Part shown: piece after piece, positions 63,695 to 64,000 of the stretch
How the letters are laid out: every line of letters starts with the position of its first letter
Numbering within the stretch: position 1 is the stretch's first letter
Assembly: GCA_033032175.1 (NCBI GenBank)
Contig: CM065331.1
Span: 6,696,370 to 6,760,369, forward strand
Source of the DNA: Saturnia japonica
Lineage: Eukaryota > Arthropoda > Insecta > Lepidoptera > Saturniidae
Direction of reading: 5' to 3'
Length of the DNA stretch: 64,000 bases
The notes under the pieces: generated by a model
Told to the model about the DNA's origin: nothing
Database searches by the model: none
Seen by the model: the letters and a program-made list of their open reading frames with translations, nothing else
Position numbers and translations under genes: made by a program

Positions 63695-63885
63695 ATTTTT
63701 TTTTTTTAGACCTTACTTTTCTGTTATCCATAAGGGCCCTGGAGCCTTCGACGGCTTTTACAGCTTCATCGTGGCTTGGGGGCGAGCGCTTAAGGTACTC
63801 AGCCGCGAAACGTGGCAACATGCTCAAGCATGCTAAAGTGGCCGAACCTCGGCTTGGCCTATTGCCGGATATGCAACATTGCAAT
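63695..63885 (-). mobile_element. SINE family B, longest inverted copy
   Basis: T run, CTTTTCTGTTATCCATAAGG, GCCCTGGAGCCTTCGACGG, CTTTTACAGCTTCATCGTGG, GGGGGCGAGCGCTTAAGG, TACTCAGCCGCGAAACGTGG, CTAAAGTGGCCGAACCTCGG, CTTGGCCTATTGCCGG. Defines the full unit with 47193-47378. The minus-strand frame 63884-63687 is a reading of it. Confidence 0.75.
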
Positions 63886-64000
63886 CTGTTTAATTCTCTA
63901 TCCGTCTAAATTCGATCTAAACTAACTTATACATATGTACATGTTTCGAGGAGGAAGGAGGGAACATGTTACATATTATTATGTGTTTAGTAATCTGTCA

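Noticed and set aside
54002..64000. Search for the Dll homeobox exon to the right
   Set aside because: No frame reading like a Dlx homeodomain (for example KIWFQNRRSK) was found on the + strand, so it lies beyond the window.

Overview
The window looks like lepidopteran nuclear DNA, probably from a butterfly or moth. It is AT-rich, nearly gene-free, and full of short interspersed elements of the kinds that crowd lepidopteran introns: tRNA-headed SINEs, Helitron-like elements ending in CTAG-T, RTE, Jockey-like and I-clade LINE pieces, and small DNA-transposon derivatives. The order is judged from the one recognisable exon and the repeat types. I cannot name the species.

Only one host gene can be supported. 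The exon at 53521-54001 on the + strand has a strong 3' splice site, a start codon at 53680 and a GTGAGT donor. It encodes the N-terminus of Distal-less (Dll/Dlx), the homeodomain transcription factor of distal appendages and, in butterflies, wing eyespots and margins. The homeobox lies in later exons and was not found here, so 54002-64000 is intron and the gene runs off the right edge. Because the coding exon is preceded by a splice acceptor, at least one untranslated exon must lie upstream. The best candidate in view is the repeat-free, relatively GC-rich block 16400-17690, which ends in a GTAAGT donor. If that is right, most of 17.7-53.5 kb is one large 5' intron, where cis-regulatory DNA would be expected.

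Layout. 1-16.4 kb: dense repeats, including a three-unit tandem split by a SINE (8.1-8.6 kb), an element interrupted by a SINE with an 11-bp target duplication (9.75-10.15 kb), and a Jockey-like 3' end interrupted by another retroposon (15.4-16.1 kb). 16.4-18.7 kb: candidate promoter and first exon, then clean DNA. 18.7-23.4 kb: mostly repeats. 23.4-25.85 kb: repeat-poor. 25.9-38 kb: repeats, including a terminal-inverted-repeat element nested in an older repeat at 35.1 kb. 39.0-40.8 kb: a decayed I-clade LINE that keeps ORF1 and the start of ORF2. 40.9-45.8 kb: repeats. 45.85-46.8 kb: repeat-poor. 46.9-53.5 kb: repeats. 53.5-54.0 kb: Dll exon. 54-64 kb: Dll intron with repeats and one repeat-poor block at 59.2-59.6 kb carrying fork-head-like sites.

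The short open frames scattered through the window are mostly chance frames or fragments of repeats. I found no real tRNA or rRNA gene, no CRISPR array, and no convincing new multi-gene system. The points most worth checking are the Dll first exon and candidate enhancers, and the nested insertions that give relative ages for several unnamed repeat families. Repeat borders were read by eye and may be off by tens of bases.
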